Below the pieces are notes generated by a model. That model made no database searches, was not told the DNA's origin, and saw nothing but the letters and a program-made list of their open reading frames with translations. A DNA stretch of 64,000 nt from Pirellula staleyi DSM 6068 (lineage in GTDB: Bacteria; Planctomycetota; Planctomycetia; Pirellulales; Pirellulaceae), in NCBI RefSeq assembly GCF_000025185.1, contig NC_013720.1:3286001-3350000 (forward strand). The letters run 5' to 3'. Positions 18,995 to 29,200 of this stretch are shown piece by piece; position 1 is the first letter of the stretch, and the number at the start of each line of letters is the position of its first letter. Made by a program: the position numbers and the translations under genes.

Positions 18995-20797
18995 ATGAAA
19001 CGTTTTCTCTCTCTCCTCGTCGTTGCACTCGCAGCGGCGTTTTCTTCGAGCCTGGCCGCTGCTGAAACAAGCAAACGCCCCAACGTGCTGCTGATCATCA
19101 CCGACGATCAGGGGTACGGCGATATTGGTGCCCACGGCAACACGATGATCGAGACACCGAGCCTCAATGCACTCGCCAAACAAGCCACGCGGCTGACCAA
19201 TTTTCATGTCGATCCAACTTGCGCCGAAACCCGTTCGGCACTGATGACTGGCCGCTACAGTTGCCGCACCGGTGTTTGGCACACCATCATGGGACGCTCG
19301 ATTTTGCGTCGCGATGAAACAACGATGCCACAGCTCTTCTCCTCGGGCGGATACCGGACCGGCATGTTCGGAAAATGGCATCTGGGAGACAGCTATCCCT
19401 ATCGCCCGATGGATCGTGGTTTTGGCGAGTCGCTGGTCATTGCCGGAGGTGGCGTCGGACAGTCGCCCGATCATTGGGGGAACGACTATTTCGACGATAC
19501 CTACCTGCGCAACGGCCAGCCCGAAGCCCAAAAAGGTTACTGCACCGACGTGTTTTTTCAGAATGCCAAGGCGTTCATCGAACAATCCCAAGCGTCGAGC
19601 GGGAAACAGCCGTTCTTCTGCTACATCGCGACCAATGCGCCGCACGCTCCCTACAACGTCGATCCCCAATTGGCCGAGCCCTATCTGAAAAAAGGGGTTC
19701 CTCAGCCGATGGCCAATTTCTACGCGATGATCAGCAACATCGACGAGAACATTGGGAAGCTGCTCGCTTTTCTCGACGAGCGGAAGCTATCGGACGACAC
19801 GATCGTGATTTTCATGACCGACAACGGCACTGCGGAAGGGGCTGGCCGCAGTGGGCGTCCTGGCGGGAAAGCGAAAGGGAAGAATCTCCCAGCAACAACC
19901 GACGAGCCGAAATGGAACGGCTACACCGCTGGAATGCGGGCCCAAAAGGGATCGCAGTACGAAGGAGGACATCGCGTTCCCTGCTTCATTCGCTGGCCCG
20001 GTGGCAAGTTGCCTGTCGACCACGAAGTGAAGCAACTGACGGCCCACTTCGATTTGCTGCCATCGCTCCTCAAGTGGTGCGATGTCGAGAAGCCCGCTGC
20101 TTTGGAGCTGGATGGACAGCCGCTCGATGCACTAGTGCGTGGCGCGTCGACCTATGGCTTCGACGATCGGACGATCGTGGTTCATTCACAGCGGGTCGAG
20201 TTTCCCGAGAAGCATCGCAAGACCGCAGTGATGAACGGTCCTTGGCGGCTGATTGATAACACCGAACTCTACAACATCGCCGACGACCCTGGTCAAACCA
20301 AAAACATCGCCGCCGAGCATCCTGCCGAGATCGAAAAGCTCCGTAAGTTCTACGAAAGTTGGTGGGGGAGTGTCTCGACGAAGTTTGATCAGTACGTTCC
20401 GCTCGTCTTGGGTGCTGAAGCTTGCCCGAGCGTCGACCTCTGCTGTCACGACTGGCATCCCGGGACCGAATCGATTCCGTGGAACCAAAGTGGTCAGATC
20501 GGCGTTGCAGGAGATCCATTGCAGAACGGCTTCTGGGCCGTGGATGTTGCCCGGCCAGGAACCTACCGATTCCTGCTCCACTCTCGCCCCGCTTGGGTCA
20601 AGGAGCCACTCAAAGCGACGCGTGCCAAGGTGAAGATTGGCGAGCTTGAAAAAGAGATTACGATCGATCCCCAGACGCATGAAGCGGTGATCGAACTCGA
20701 GCTTCCGGCCGGAGAGACCAAGCTCTGGACTTACCTCGAGCATGAGAACGGTAAGTCCCGCGGCGCGTACTACGTAACAGTCGAGCGGGTGAAGTAG
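18995..20797 (+). CDS. Secreted sulfatase with variant active-site motif
   Basis: 600 residues with a signal peptide (LSLLVVALAAAFSSSLAAA) and an arylsulfatase/alkaline-phosphatase-fold domain. Metal ligands are visible in ITDDQGYGD (D37-D38) and FMTDNGT. The nucleophile region reads C76-A-E-T-R80-S-A-L-M-T-G: the formylglycine cysteine and arginine are present, but the usual proline or alanine of C-x-P/A-x-R is glutamate. A C-terminal domain of about 130 residues (with GQIGVAGDPLQNGFWAVD) follows the sulfatase fold. Planctomycetes carry many sulfatases for marine polysaccharides; this substrate is unknown. Maturation would need a formylglycine-generating enzyme encoded elsewhere. Confidence 0.9.
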   Translation: MKRFLSLLVVALAAAFSSSLAAAETSKRPNVLLIITDDQGYGDIGAHGNTMIETPSLNALAKQATRLTNFHVDPTCAETRSALMTGRYSCRTGVWHTIMGRSILRRDETTMPQLFSSGGYRTGMFGKWHLGDSYPYRPMDRGFGESLVIAGGGVGQSPDHWGNDYFDDTYLRNGQPEAQKGYCTDVFFQNAKAFIEQSQASSGKQPFFCYIATNAPHAPYNVDPQLAEPYLKKGVPQPMANFYAMISNIDENIGKLLAFLDERKLSDDTIVIFMTDNGTAEGAGRSGRPGGKAKGKNLPATTDEPKWNGYTAGMRAQKGSQYEGGHRVPCFIRWPGGKLPVDHEVKQLTAHFDLLPSLLKWCDVEKPAALELDGQPLDALVRGASTYGFDDRTIVVHSQRVEFPEKHRKTAVMNGPWRLIDNTELYNIADDPGQTKNIAAEHPAEIEKLRKFYESWWGSVSTKFDQYVPLVLGAEACPSVDLCCHDWHPGTESIPWNQSGQIGVAGDPLQNGFWAVDVARPGTYRFLLHSRPAWVKEPLKATRAKVKIGELEKEITIDPQTHEAVIELELPAGETKLWTYLEHENGKSRGAYYVTVERVK

Positions 20798-20828
20798 CTC
20801 GACTGCGCGATAACTATCCGCTGGTCAG

Positions 20829-21350
20829 TCAACCGGCGAGGCGTTCGATCCGTTCGATCGAATCGTCGATCTCGCCAGCGGTCGGTACGTAGCGAAATTG
20901 CATCAGATACGCGTCTTCGGTCGTATCTTCGTAAAAATCTCGGAGCAGCGAGATGGCGCGGAAACCGAGGTCGCGGAAAAAGAGCTGCGCCGAAAGATTC
21001 GTTTCGCGAACTTCCAGCATGATGCGGCTGCGACGTTCGCGCGATAGCTTGCTGACGAGCTTGCGGAGCATTTGGCTCCCGATACCACGACGACGAAGGT
21101 CGGCCGCCACGGCAAAATTGAGCACATGCAAACGGTTGCGATGCAACTCGTAGATCATGAAGCCCACAACCCGCTCGTTATGCTCGGCCACCATGCCGAT
21201 GCAATTCCGCTGACGCAAACAGCGGATGAAGTCCTCTTCGCACCAGGGAAACTCGAAAGCGCCCGCTTCGATGGCAAGCACCTCGGGCATATCGCGACGA
21301 ATCATCCAACGGATGTGAACCGGCACCTGCGTTTTTGTTTTGGTCGTCAT
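20829..21350 (-). CDS. rimI: GNAT acetyltransferase, RimI-like
   Basis: 173 residues from the ATG at 21350, which has a GGAG ribosome-binding site close upstream; a longer frame adds an unrelated N-terminus. GNAT motif A is clear in VLNFAVAADLRRRGIGSQML (the R-x-x-G-x-G/A coenzyme-A loop), and ETNLSAQLFFRDLGF is the motif B region typical of RimI. RimI acetylates the N-terminal alanine of ribosomal protein S18. The C-terminal extension is somewhat longer than usual. It converges with the sulfatase gene. Confidence 0.85.
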   Translation of the reverse strand: MTTKTKTQVPVHIRWMIRRDMPEVLAIEAGAFEFPWCEEDFIRCLRQRNCIGMVAEHNERVVGFMIYELHRNRLHVLNFAVAADLRRRGIGSQMLRKLVSKLSRERRSRIMLEVRETNLSAQLFFRDLGFRAISLLRDFYEDTTEDAYLMQFRYVPTAGEIDDSIERIERLAG

Positions 21351-21620
21351 CGGTGGCTCCCTCCCGAACTTCCCTACTGGCACGCTGTGCGTCAATTGTC
21401 GAACGAGACCAGTTGTCGCCACCACCAGCATCCCTGCAGGCTCGGACCGGCGACCTTTCGTTCATGAGTGGGCGTAGGATACCGAGCCTTGAATTTTCAG
21501 CCAATACGAATCGTGGCAGTTGAACAAACAGTTGTCCAACTCCCAGAAGATGCTAGCATTGCGAGCGTCTTTCTTTACCCCACACGTGAATCATTCCTCG
21601 TTCTAAATGTCGGCTTGAGT

Positions 21621-22625
21621 ATGGCAAAGTTTAAGCATGTTTTTTTAGACACATGTGTCTGGGATGCCATGAAGTACGACTTCGATGGAAAGCAGTTTAT
21701 AGCTCTTGCGGATCTTGTTGAAGCGAACGACGCGAGGGTTCTACTACCTAAATCGACTGAGCTTGAAATAAATAGACATCTCGAAGATCGGGCAAATGAG
21801 GCTTTCGCGCAAATTAGAAAGTGTAGTCGAGATGCTCCGTTCGCTCGCTCTCTCTACTCAACTGATTTGCTAAGTGGCGATGAAGTGTTGGGCCAACTAA
21901 GAGAACTTGCTAGGAAAGCGTGGGCTGCGGCGAAGAAAAGGGTGCGGTCGAGATCCATAGGATATTCAGGCATCGATCTAGACTGTGTCATGGAGCAGTT
22001 TCGATTGAATATTCCACCATTTGGAAAGTCAAAATGCCAAGAGTTTCCCGATGCTATTACGATTCAAATACTGAAAGCCTATTCCAATAAATTTAAACTG
22101 CCGATTGCGGTAGTTTCGCAGGATAAAGGTTTCTTAGAGGCCTGCAATAAGATAGCTAGACTCATCACTTTTGATTCACTTCCAGGGTTCTGTCAATCTC
22201 AGATTGAATCGGAAAATCTGGTTGGAGTTGCCTGTTCACTGTTGCGAGAGAATGAATTTGAGAAGGTCCTGCAGTTAGCTCGTACAGCTGTCGAAAACGT
22301 CACTTTTGAATCCGACGACGATGACTTTGAATTGACTAACCAAGAGATAACGAGGCTGGAGATTACCGCGTTAAATATTGTCGCAATTGCGAAAAACTCC
22401 TGCGTTGCGCGTATAAAGATTGAGGGGGAGGTAATGCATACAGTTGTGCCTGATGTGGGATTGTTTGGAGCTGTTTCTTCGCGCGAAGTCGATCATACTA
22501 TTATTGAGGACTTCGAACTCTTTGGTGATTTGAAAGCCGAATTCGATAGTTCATGGACCAAAATAGTAAAGCTTGCCCCAATTCAACTCGATGATGAATT
22601 CGTCACTCTGTTCGTCCAAATATAA
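21621..22625 (+). CDS. Solitary PIN-domain protein (DUF4935-like)
   Basis: 334 residues from the ATG at 21621; an upstream in-frame start at 21468 would overlap the divergent rimI promoter region. The N-terminal 170 residues form a PIN-like nuclease domain: D10 in VFLDTC, E47 in the STELEI helix, D144 in EFPDA and D168 in VSQDKGF make the expected acidic cluster for metal-dependent RNA cleavage. The C-terminal half is an unrecognised domain. The gene is clearly richer in A+T than its neighbours and uses different codons, which suggests transfer. No adjacent antitoxin is visible, so a classical VapBC arrangement is not supported. It converges on the EF-G gene with a 5-bp gap. Confidence 0.7.
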   Translation: MAKFKHVFLDTCVWDAMKYDFDGKQFIALADLVEANDARVLLPKSTELEINRHLEDRANEAFAQIRKCSRDAPFARSLYSTDLLSGDEVLGQLRELARKAWAAAKKRVRSRSIGYSGIDLDCVMEQFRLNIPPFGKSKCQEFPDAITIQILKAYSNKFKLPIAVVSQDKGFLEACNKIARLITFDSLPGFCQSQIESENLVGVACSLLRENEFEKVLQLARTAVENVTFESDDDDFELTNQEITRLEITALNIVAIAKNSCVARIKIEGEVMHTVVPDVGLFGAVSSREVDHTIIEDFELFGDLKAEFDSSWTKIVKLAPIQLDDEFVTLFVQI

Positions 22626-22630
22626 CTACC

Positions 22631-24721
22631 TTACATATCGAACGTCTTGAGAACTTCGGCGGGGGCAGGCTGGTAGGCAAGGGGCTCGATGCTGGCACCG
22701 GCGCGACCTTGGCTGAGTGATCGCATCGCGGAGGAATAGCCGAATAGTTCGCGGAGCGGTGCATGGGCTTCGATCACCGTCATGCGGCCACGGTTTTCGG
22801 TCTTGGAAATCACCGCGCGACGCTGCTGCAGATCCCCCACGAAGTCGCCGAGATAATCTTCTGGTGTCGTGATATCGAGCTTCATGATCGGCTCGAGAAG
22901 CACGCGGCCCCCTTGCTCGAGTCCCTTTTCAAACGCATCGGAAGCGGCGATTTTCATTGCCCGATCGTCGGTCTGCTCGGGGTTCCATTCGCCGGAGAGG
23001 ATCGTCACTTTCAGCTTCATCAGCGGGAAGCCAGCGATGCGTCCACCCCCTTCGCCGAGCGCTTTGAGTTCGTCGAGTGCTGCGGTGAGGAGTTCGGCCG
23101 GAAGCGTATCGGGTGGAACTTGCGTCACAATTGCGACCGGCAAAACCTGTTCAGGAGCCGGCTCCATACGAATCGTCAAACGAGCAAACAGCTGCTGTCC
23201 AGCAATCATGCGATTGCATTCCCCCACGATATCGACGCTGTGCGCAATCGACTCGCGATAGCTCACCTGCGGCTTATGGAACTTCACGTTGAGATTGAAG
23301 TCGCGCAACAGCCGATTCTTGATCACCTCGAGATGCAACTCTCCCATGCCGCTGATGAGCGTTTGTCCCGTCTCGCCACTCACGACACTGAGTGTCGGGT
23401 CTTGTCGCTTGAGCATGTCGAGCGTGTCGTTGAGTTTCTTCCGCTCGGTGCTGTTCTCCGGCTCAATCGCCATCGAGATCACCGTTTCGGGGAACTTGAT
23501 CGACTCGAGCAAAATGGGCTCTTTCGAATCGCACAGCGTATCGCCGGTCACACTTTGGCGAAGGCCGATCACGCCGACGATATCACCACACTCGACCGAT
23601 TCGACTTGCTCTTCTTTTTTCGTCGCGTGGATGTGCCACAGCTGGGCGACGTTCTCTTTCAGGTCCTTGCCTGGATTGAGGACGCGCGAGTTGCTTTTGA
23701 GCGAACCGCTGTAGATGCGGCACCAGTGAATATCGCCCGTTTTGGCGGGAAGCACCTTGAACACGAGCGCCGAGAATGGCTCGTCGGGTTTTGCTTTGCG
23801 GCTGGCAGGCCCCGCCTTCTTCTTTTTGTCGGCAACAGATTCCCCTTCCACCGGCGGCATGTCGGCTGGGCTGGGCAGGTAGTAGCCGACCCCATCGAGC
23901 AGCGGCTGAACACCGATGCCATGCAGCGCGCTGCCGCAAAATACAGGCTGCAGCTCCATTTTGAGTGTGGCTGTGCGGAGTGCGCGGCGGATCATTTCCT
24001 CGGGCAGCGGTTCTTCGGCCAAGGCGAGTTCCATCAGCTCGGTGTCGTGGTTGTAGAGTTTCTCGAGCATCTCATCACGCCACGCCGCCACGTCGCTTTC
24101 CATCTCGGGCGGAACCGGCCCTTCGATCACCGTGCGACCTTCTTTATCGCCCGGGAATGTCAGCATTTTTTGCGAGACGAGGTCGATCACCGCTCGAAAC
24201 GGGTTGGCCACATGGGGTGGACCTTGCCCCACCGGAATCTGCACCACAACGGGATGGGCACCCAGACGCGAGGCCATTTCCGAAACGACCGCTTCGAAAT
24301 CGGCCCCTTCGCGGTCGAGCTTGTTGATGAACGCAATGCGCGGCACTTTGTAGCGATCGGCTTGTCGCCAAACGGTTTCGCTTTGAGCTTCGACCCCTTC
24401 ACGGGCGCTAAACACCACCACAGCACCGTCGAGGACGCGGAGACACCGTTCGACCTCGGCCGTGAAATCGACGTGCCCCGGGGTATCGAGCAAATTGACG
24501 ATCGAGTCCTTCCAGTTGAACGTCACGCAAGCGGCGTAAATCGTGATGCCGCGCTGCTGTTCCTCCGGATCGCTATCAGTCTCGGTGGTTCCCTTGTCGA
24601 CTTCACCAACGCGGTGTTTGGCGCCACTCAGATACAGCATGCGCTCGGTAACCGTGGTCTTGCCTGCGTCGATGTGGGCAATCACGCCGATGTTGCGAAT
24701 CTTCTGGATTTGACGTGCCAT
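22631..24721 (-). CDS. Elongation factor G, EF-G2-like
   Basis: A 696-residue translational GTPase. G1 (HIDAGKTT), G3 (DTPGHVDF) and G4 (NKLD) motifs are intact, followed by domains II to V. The G-domain reads AACVTFNWK, then VERCLRVLDGAVVVFSAREGVEAQSETVWRQAD in two conserved blocks; these resemble mitochondrial EF-G2 (GFM2), a ribosome-recycling factor, more than canonical FusA. A lysine-rich insert lies at about residues 296-320. It occupies the fusA position after rpsL and rpsG, but a terminator-like hairpin separates it from rpsG, so it may have its own promoter. If the genome has another EF-G, this one may be specialised for recycling. Confidence 0.9.
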   Translation of the reverse strand: MARQIQKIRNIGVIAHIDAGKTTVTERMLYLSGAKHRVGEVDKGTTETDSDPEEQQRGITIYAACVTFNWKDSIVNLLDTPGHVDFTAEVERCLRVLDGAVVVFSAREGVEAQSETVWRQADRYKVPRIAFINKLDREGADFEAVVSEMASRLGAHPVVVQIPVGQGPPHVANPFRAVIDLVSQKMLTFPGDKEGRTVIEGPVPPEMESDVAAWRDEMLEKLYNHDTELMELALAEEPLPEEMIRRALRTATLKMELQPVFCGSALHGIGVQPLLDGVGYYLPSPADMPPVEGESVADKKKKAGPASRKAKPDEPFSALVFKVLPAKTGDIHWCRIYSGSLKSNSRVLNPGKDLKENVAQLWHIHATKKEEQVESVECGDIVGVIGLRQSVTGDTLCDSKEPILLESIKFPETVISMAIEPENSTERKKLNDTLDMLKRQDPTLSVVSGETGQTLISGMGELHLEVIKNRLLRDFNLNVKFHKPQVSYRESIAHSVDIVGECNRMIAGQQLFARLTIRMEPAPEQVLPVAIVTQVPPDTLPAELLTAALDELKALGEGGGRIAGFPLMKLKVTILSGEWNPEQTDDRAMKIAASDAFEKGLEQGGRVLLEPIMKLDITTPEDYLGDFVGDLQQRRAVISKTENRGRMTVIEAHAPLRELFGYSSAMRSLSQGRAGASIEPLAYQPAPAEVLKTFDM

Positions 24722-24843
24722 GGCAGTAGCAATTCTCTACAAGGAAGCAAAGCGGAGGTGATCGCCAAGCGATCTATTTTTGCGTGCAAAGCAAGTTTGC
24801 GACAGGCGGGCTCGATCGGTACGGGAGTCATCCGGCGAGCGCA

Positions 24844-24876
24844 CGAAAAAACCGCGATGGTTTTGAAGCATCGCGG
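24844..24876 (-). terminator. Rho-independent terminator after rpsG
   Basis: 8-bp inverted repeat CCGCGATG/CATCGCGG (24852-24859 with 24869-24876) with a 9-nt loop. On the minus strand it is followed by a T-run (A-run at 24846-24851 on the plus strand). It lies about 75 bp after the rpsG stop and about 120 bp before the EF-G start. Confidence 0.75.
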
Positions 24877-24953
24877 CTGGTGTTAATCGATAAATTACCG
24901 GCAGCGAAGCAGTTAACGGCAACACCAGGGTGCAGCCGCAGAACTGCCGCAAA

Positions 24954-25424
24954 CTACCAAGCGAAGTGAGCGAACGCCTTGTTGGCGTCGGCCATGCGGT
25001 GCACGTTTTCACGCTTGGTGACAGCGGCACCTTCGCGGTTGTAAGCGGCCATCAGCTCTTCGGCGAGCTTCTGGTGGGTGGCACGCCCCTTCTTTTCGCG
25101 AACAGCCGACAGCACCCAGCGGATGGCAAGCGACTGTTGGCGATTACGGTTCACCTGCATCGGGACTTGGTAAGCAGCACCACCGACGCGGCGGCTGCGA
25201 ACTTCCACGTGCGGCTTCACGTTTTCCAGAGCCTGGTGGAACACCTCGATCGGATCGCGGTCTCCCATCTTGGCTTGGATGACGTCGAGCGCATCATAAA
25301 ACACCTGCTGAGCAACGGCCTTTTTGCCGTCGTACATCAAGCAGTTGATGAACTTGCTGGCCAGCACCGACCGGAACTTGGGGTCGGGCTTCAGCTGACT
25401 CGAACTCGCGGTGATTCGTCCCAT
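24954..25424 (-). CDS. rpsG: 30S ribosomal protein S7
   Basis: 156 residues from the ATG at 25424, the normal S7 length. S7 nucleates assembly of the 3' major domain of 16S rRNA and lies near the exit channel. Conserved blocks include [23 protein letters not shown] and [14 protein letters not shown], with the RRVGG rRNA-binding region. It follows rpsL in the classical str order. Confidence 0.97.
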   Translation of the reverse strand: MGRITASSSQLKPDPKFRSVLASKFINCLMYDGKKAVAQQVFYDALDVIQAKMGDRDPIEVFHQALENVKPHVEVRSRRVGGAAYQVPMQVNRNRQQSLAIRWVLSAVREKKGRATHQKLAEELMAAYNREGAAVTKRENVHRMADANKAFAHFAW

Positions 25425-25575
25425 GCTCACAATCCAGACAAAAAACGGTAACTGATTTGGAACTTTAGCGGGGTTTCGCTCGAGCAAGATCGCATCGAGC
25501 TATTCCCGAACTGCCAGACCAAACTAGTGGACTAGCAGAGAATTTTGTAGCAGAGCAGTGGCTCGCTCGAGCGAA

Positions 25576-25944
25576 CTACGACTTCTTCGCGCCGTACTTG
25601 CTGCGAGCCTGTTTGCGACCGTTCACTCCCAGCGTATCACGAGCTCCGCGAACCACGTGATAACGCACACCTGGTAGATCGCGAATACGACCACCGCGGA
25701 TGAGCACGATCGAGTGTTCTTGCAGGTTGTGACCTTCGCCTGGAATGTAAACGGTGGTTTCACGACCGTTCGACAAACGCACACGAGCGATCTTTCGCAG
25801 TGCCGAGTTCGGTTTCTTCGGCGTCATCGTACGAACGATTAAGCAGACCCCTTGTTTGAAGGAGCACTTATCGAGCACGGGGCTCTTGCTAAAGGTTCGC
25901 TTATCACGGCGAGGTTTTCGCACAAGTTGATTGATAGTCGGCAT
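25576..25944 (-). CDS. rpsL: 30S ribosomal protein S12
   Basis: 122 residues, the expected length for S12, which controls decoding accuracy and is the streptomycin target. The decoding-centre loop [11 protein letters not shown] and the second loop [12 protein letters not shown] are intact. The ATG at 25944 starts the classical [12 protein letters not shown]. It begins the str cluster, 342 bp downstream of rpoC on the same strand. Confidence 0.98.
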   Translation of the reverse strand: MPTINQLVRKPRRDKRTFSKSPVLDKCSFKQGVCLIVRTMTPKKPNSALRKIARVRLSNGRETTVYIPGEGHNLQEHSIVLIRGGRIRDLPGVRYHVVRGARDTLGVNGRKQARSKYGAKKS

Positions 25945-26286
25945 TTGCGATTACCGGGCATTAAGTTCTGGCAAGTCGAGAATTCAGCAATTTATCAGTT
26001 TGACGGCGAGTGTCAAGTCGCCCGGCCTCCTCACGCGGCAGGAACTTAGAAGAAGTTTCGCCTTCTAAGTCGCTGCTAGCATCGGACGCCAGCCCCAGGC
26101 CACCATTTCCCATCAAGCTGATCGTATCGGACCGCAAACTCCACTTTGACCAGCAATTCAAGTTGCTAAGGCAAAGCCAAGCCGACTGTTACGTAAGAAC
26201 CAACCTATTTCGCCTCACGCAAGCGGTCTCTTGCGCAAGGTTTTGATCAACAGCCAACCGGTCGAAACCGACTGACGGGCGGCCAA
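25945..26286. other. rpoC-rpsL intergenic region with a hairpin
   Basis: 342 bp without a gene. It contains a perfect 9-bp inverted repeat ACTTAGAAG/CTTCTAAGT (26044-26052 with 26062-26070) around a 9-nt loop, not followed by a T-run on either strand. It may serve in processing or regulation rather than termination. No clear minus-strand promoter consensus was found. Confidence 0.5.
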
Positions 26287-29200
26287 CTATTCGCTGGCTG
26301 CCGAACCACCGAGCAAGCTTTCGAGCGACGGAGCAGGCTTGCCCGAGCTCGAAGGTGCCGGTGGCGAGTTTTCCGACGGGGCATCGCTGCCAGCCAGCAG
26401 TGGGAACGCTGTCTCGAGGACTTTGTCCTTCTGTTCGGCCATCGCTTGCAATGCTTCGGGGCGGTAGCGAACTTCCGACTCTTGGAAGTTGCGGAAACCG
26501 GTACCAGCTGGGATCAAGTGCCCCAGGATCACGTTTTCCTTCAGACCCACGAGATGGTCGACCTTGCCAGCGAGTGCTGCTTCGGTGAGCACCTTCGTTG
26601 TTTCCTGGAAGCTCGCAGCCGAGATAAAGCTGCTGCTTTGCACCGCTGCCTTGGTGATACCGAGCAGCTGCGTGCTGGCAGTAGCCGACTTCGGCTTGCT
26701 GCCACGAGCTGCGTCGCCACCAAGCGCCTCGATTTGAGCATTCACTTGCTCGAGTGCTTCCTTCGGAACAATCGAGTCGACAGCGAAATCGCTGTCACCC
26801 TTGTGCGTGATCTTCAGGCACTTCGACAGGTTCGTGTTGACGGCACGGAAGTCGAAGCGGTCCATCACCAAACCTGGCAGGAGGTTCGTGTCACCAGCGC
26901 TCTCGATACGCACCTTGCGGAGCATGCGAGCGATGATGATTTCGATGTGCTTGTCGTTGATATCCACACGTTGGCTGCGATAGACGTTTTGCACTTCGTG
27001 CACGAGGTACTGCTGCAGTGCCTCTTCACCCGAAATACGCAAAATATCGTGAGGCACGAGTGGTCCATCCACCAGGGCCTGACCAGCTTTCACATGGTCG
27101 CCCGAGTGCACGAGGAATCGCTTACCGTGCGGCACCAGATGCTCGCGTTCGATACCGCTTTCGCTGCGGACCACAATCGTACGCTTGCCACGACGCTTCT
27201 CTTGCAGAATCTCGACCACACCGTCGACTTCCGCCATCACGGCAGGGTCTTTCGGTTTGCGAGCTTCGAAAATTTCGGTCACGCGAGGGAGACCACCGGT
27301 GATGTCGGTAATACCAGCCGCTTCGCGAGGCGTCTTGGCGAGAACCGAACCAGCGGAAATCACCTTGCCTTCTTCGACCACCACGTGGGCACGTTCTGGC
27401 AGGTAGTAGACGTCGAGTGGCTTGCCTTCGGAGTCTTCGAGCACGATTTGCGGGTGCAATTCGCCCTTATGATCCATGATCAAGCGACGAGCGTTGCCAC
27501 CGCTATCTTTTTCGATACGGAGGGTTTCGCCTTCCACCACGTCTTCGTAGCGGACCTTACCGGCGACTTCCGAAAGAATCGGAATCGAGTGAGGATCCCA
27601 TTCGCACAGCACTTGGCCAGGCTTCACCACGTCGTTTTCTTTGACGCGGAGAATCGCACCGTTCGGCACGTCGTACTTCTCGAGCTCGCGACCACGTGGG
27701 TCGAGGAGCAGGATTTCGCCGTTCCGGGTGAGAACGATGTTGTTGCCTTCTTCGTTCGCCACAAACCGCATGCGAGTGAACTTGACGATACCTTCCTTCT
27801 TGGCCTTCGTCTCCGACTCTTCGACGCTCGTATTTACCGTACCACCGATGTGGAACGTACGCATCGTCAGCTGAGTACCGGGTTCACCGATCGACTGAGC
27901 GCCGATGATACCGACGGCCATGCCTTCTTCCACCAGCGAACCGGTCGAGAGATCCATGCCGTAGCAGAGGCGGCAAACACCGAGAGGCGCTTCGCAAGTC
28001 ATCGAGCTGCGAACTTGAATTCGCTCGAGGCCGAGGTCTTCGATGCGACGAGCAATTTCTGGTGTCACGAGGTCATTTTCGCGGACGATCACCTCGTCGG
28101 TGATTGGGTTCACGATGCTCTGGCGGCTGACGCGACCGATGATCGCTGCCGAGAGCTTCACTTCCACCTTTTCACCACGGTAAATCACACCCTTGGTGAT
28201 ACCTTGGGTTGTTCCGCAGTCGTGCAGCGTGACCACCACGTTTTGGGCCACGTCGGCGAGCTTACGGGTCAAGTAACCCGAGTCAGCCGTCTTGAGAGCC
28301 GTATCGGCCAGACCCTTACGGGCACCGTGCGTCGAGCTGAAGTACTCGAGTACCGTGAGACCTTCGCGGAAGTTCGACTTAATCGGGGTTTCGATGATTT
28401 CGCCCGTTGGCTTGGCCATCAGACCACGCATACCAGCGAGCTGACGAATCTGTTCGATACCACCACGAGCACCCGAGTCGGCCATCAGGTACACAGGGTT
28501 CACGTAGCCGTTGCCGCCACGATCGTCGGTACGCATCGCTTCACGCATTTCACCCGTGATCGCTTCGCGAGCATGGGTCCAAGTGTCGAGCACCTGGTTG
28601 TAGCGTTCTTTTTCGGTGATGACGCCGCGCTCGTAGAGCTTCTTGTACTTCATCACCGTTTTTTCAGCTTCGGCGATGTGCTTGATCTTCGTGTCCGGTG
28701 TAATCAAGTCGTCGGTCGCGAACGACAGACCGCTGAGGAACGCTTCGCGGAAGCCGAGCTGCATCATGTCGTCGAGCAGGTTAATCGTCGCTTTGCGTCC
28801 GAGCAGCTGATAGCAGTCGGAGATGCAGTTCGCGAGATCGCCCGACTTCATACCCTTGTTGTAGAAGTCCATGCCACGGGGCAGCATCGAGTTGAACAGG
28901 ATGCGTCCGTAGGTGGTCTGCACAATCGCGCCAGGCTTGTGCTTTTCGTCCCCATCGGACTTGAGCTTCTGGTTCTTCGGCAGGCGGACCTTGATCTTGG
29001 CCTGCATTTCGATCTTGCCGTGCGAGAAGGCGAGTTGGGCTTCGGCAGGAGTCGAGAAGATCATTCCCTCCCCCTTACGGCCTGGCAACTCCAAGGTGAT
29101 GTAGTTGCAACCCATAACCGTGTCTTGCGACGGGCTCATGATCGGCTTGCCGTTGCTCGGCGCGAAGACGTTGTTCGTCGACAAGAGCAGCGTGTGAGCT

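Noticed and set aside
22763-24886. 707-residue plus-strand open frame opposite the EF-G gene
   Set aside because: It is the antisense shadow of a highly GC-biased conserved gene; its translation is rich in His, Arg and Asp, with no family resemblance.
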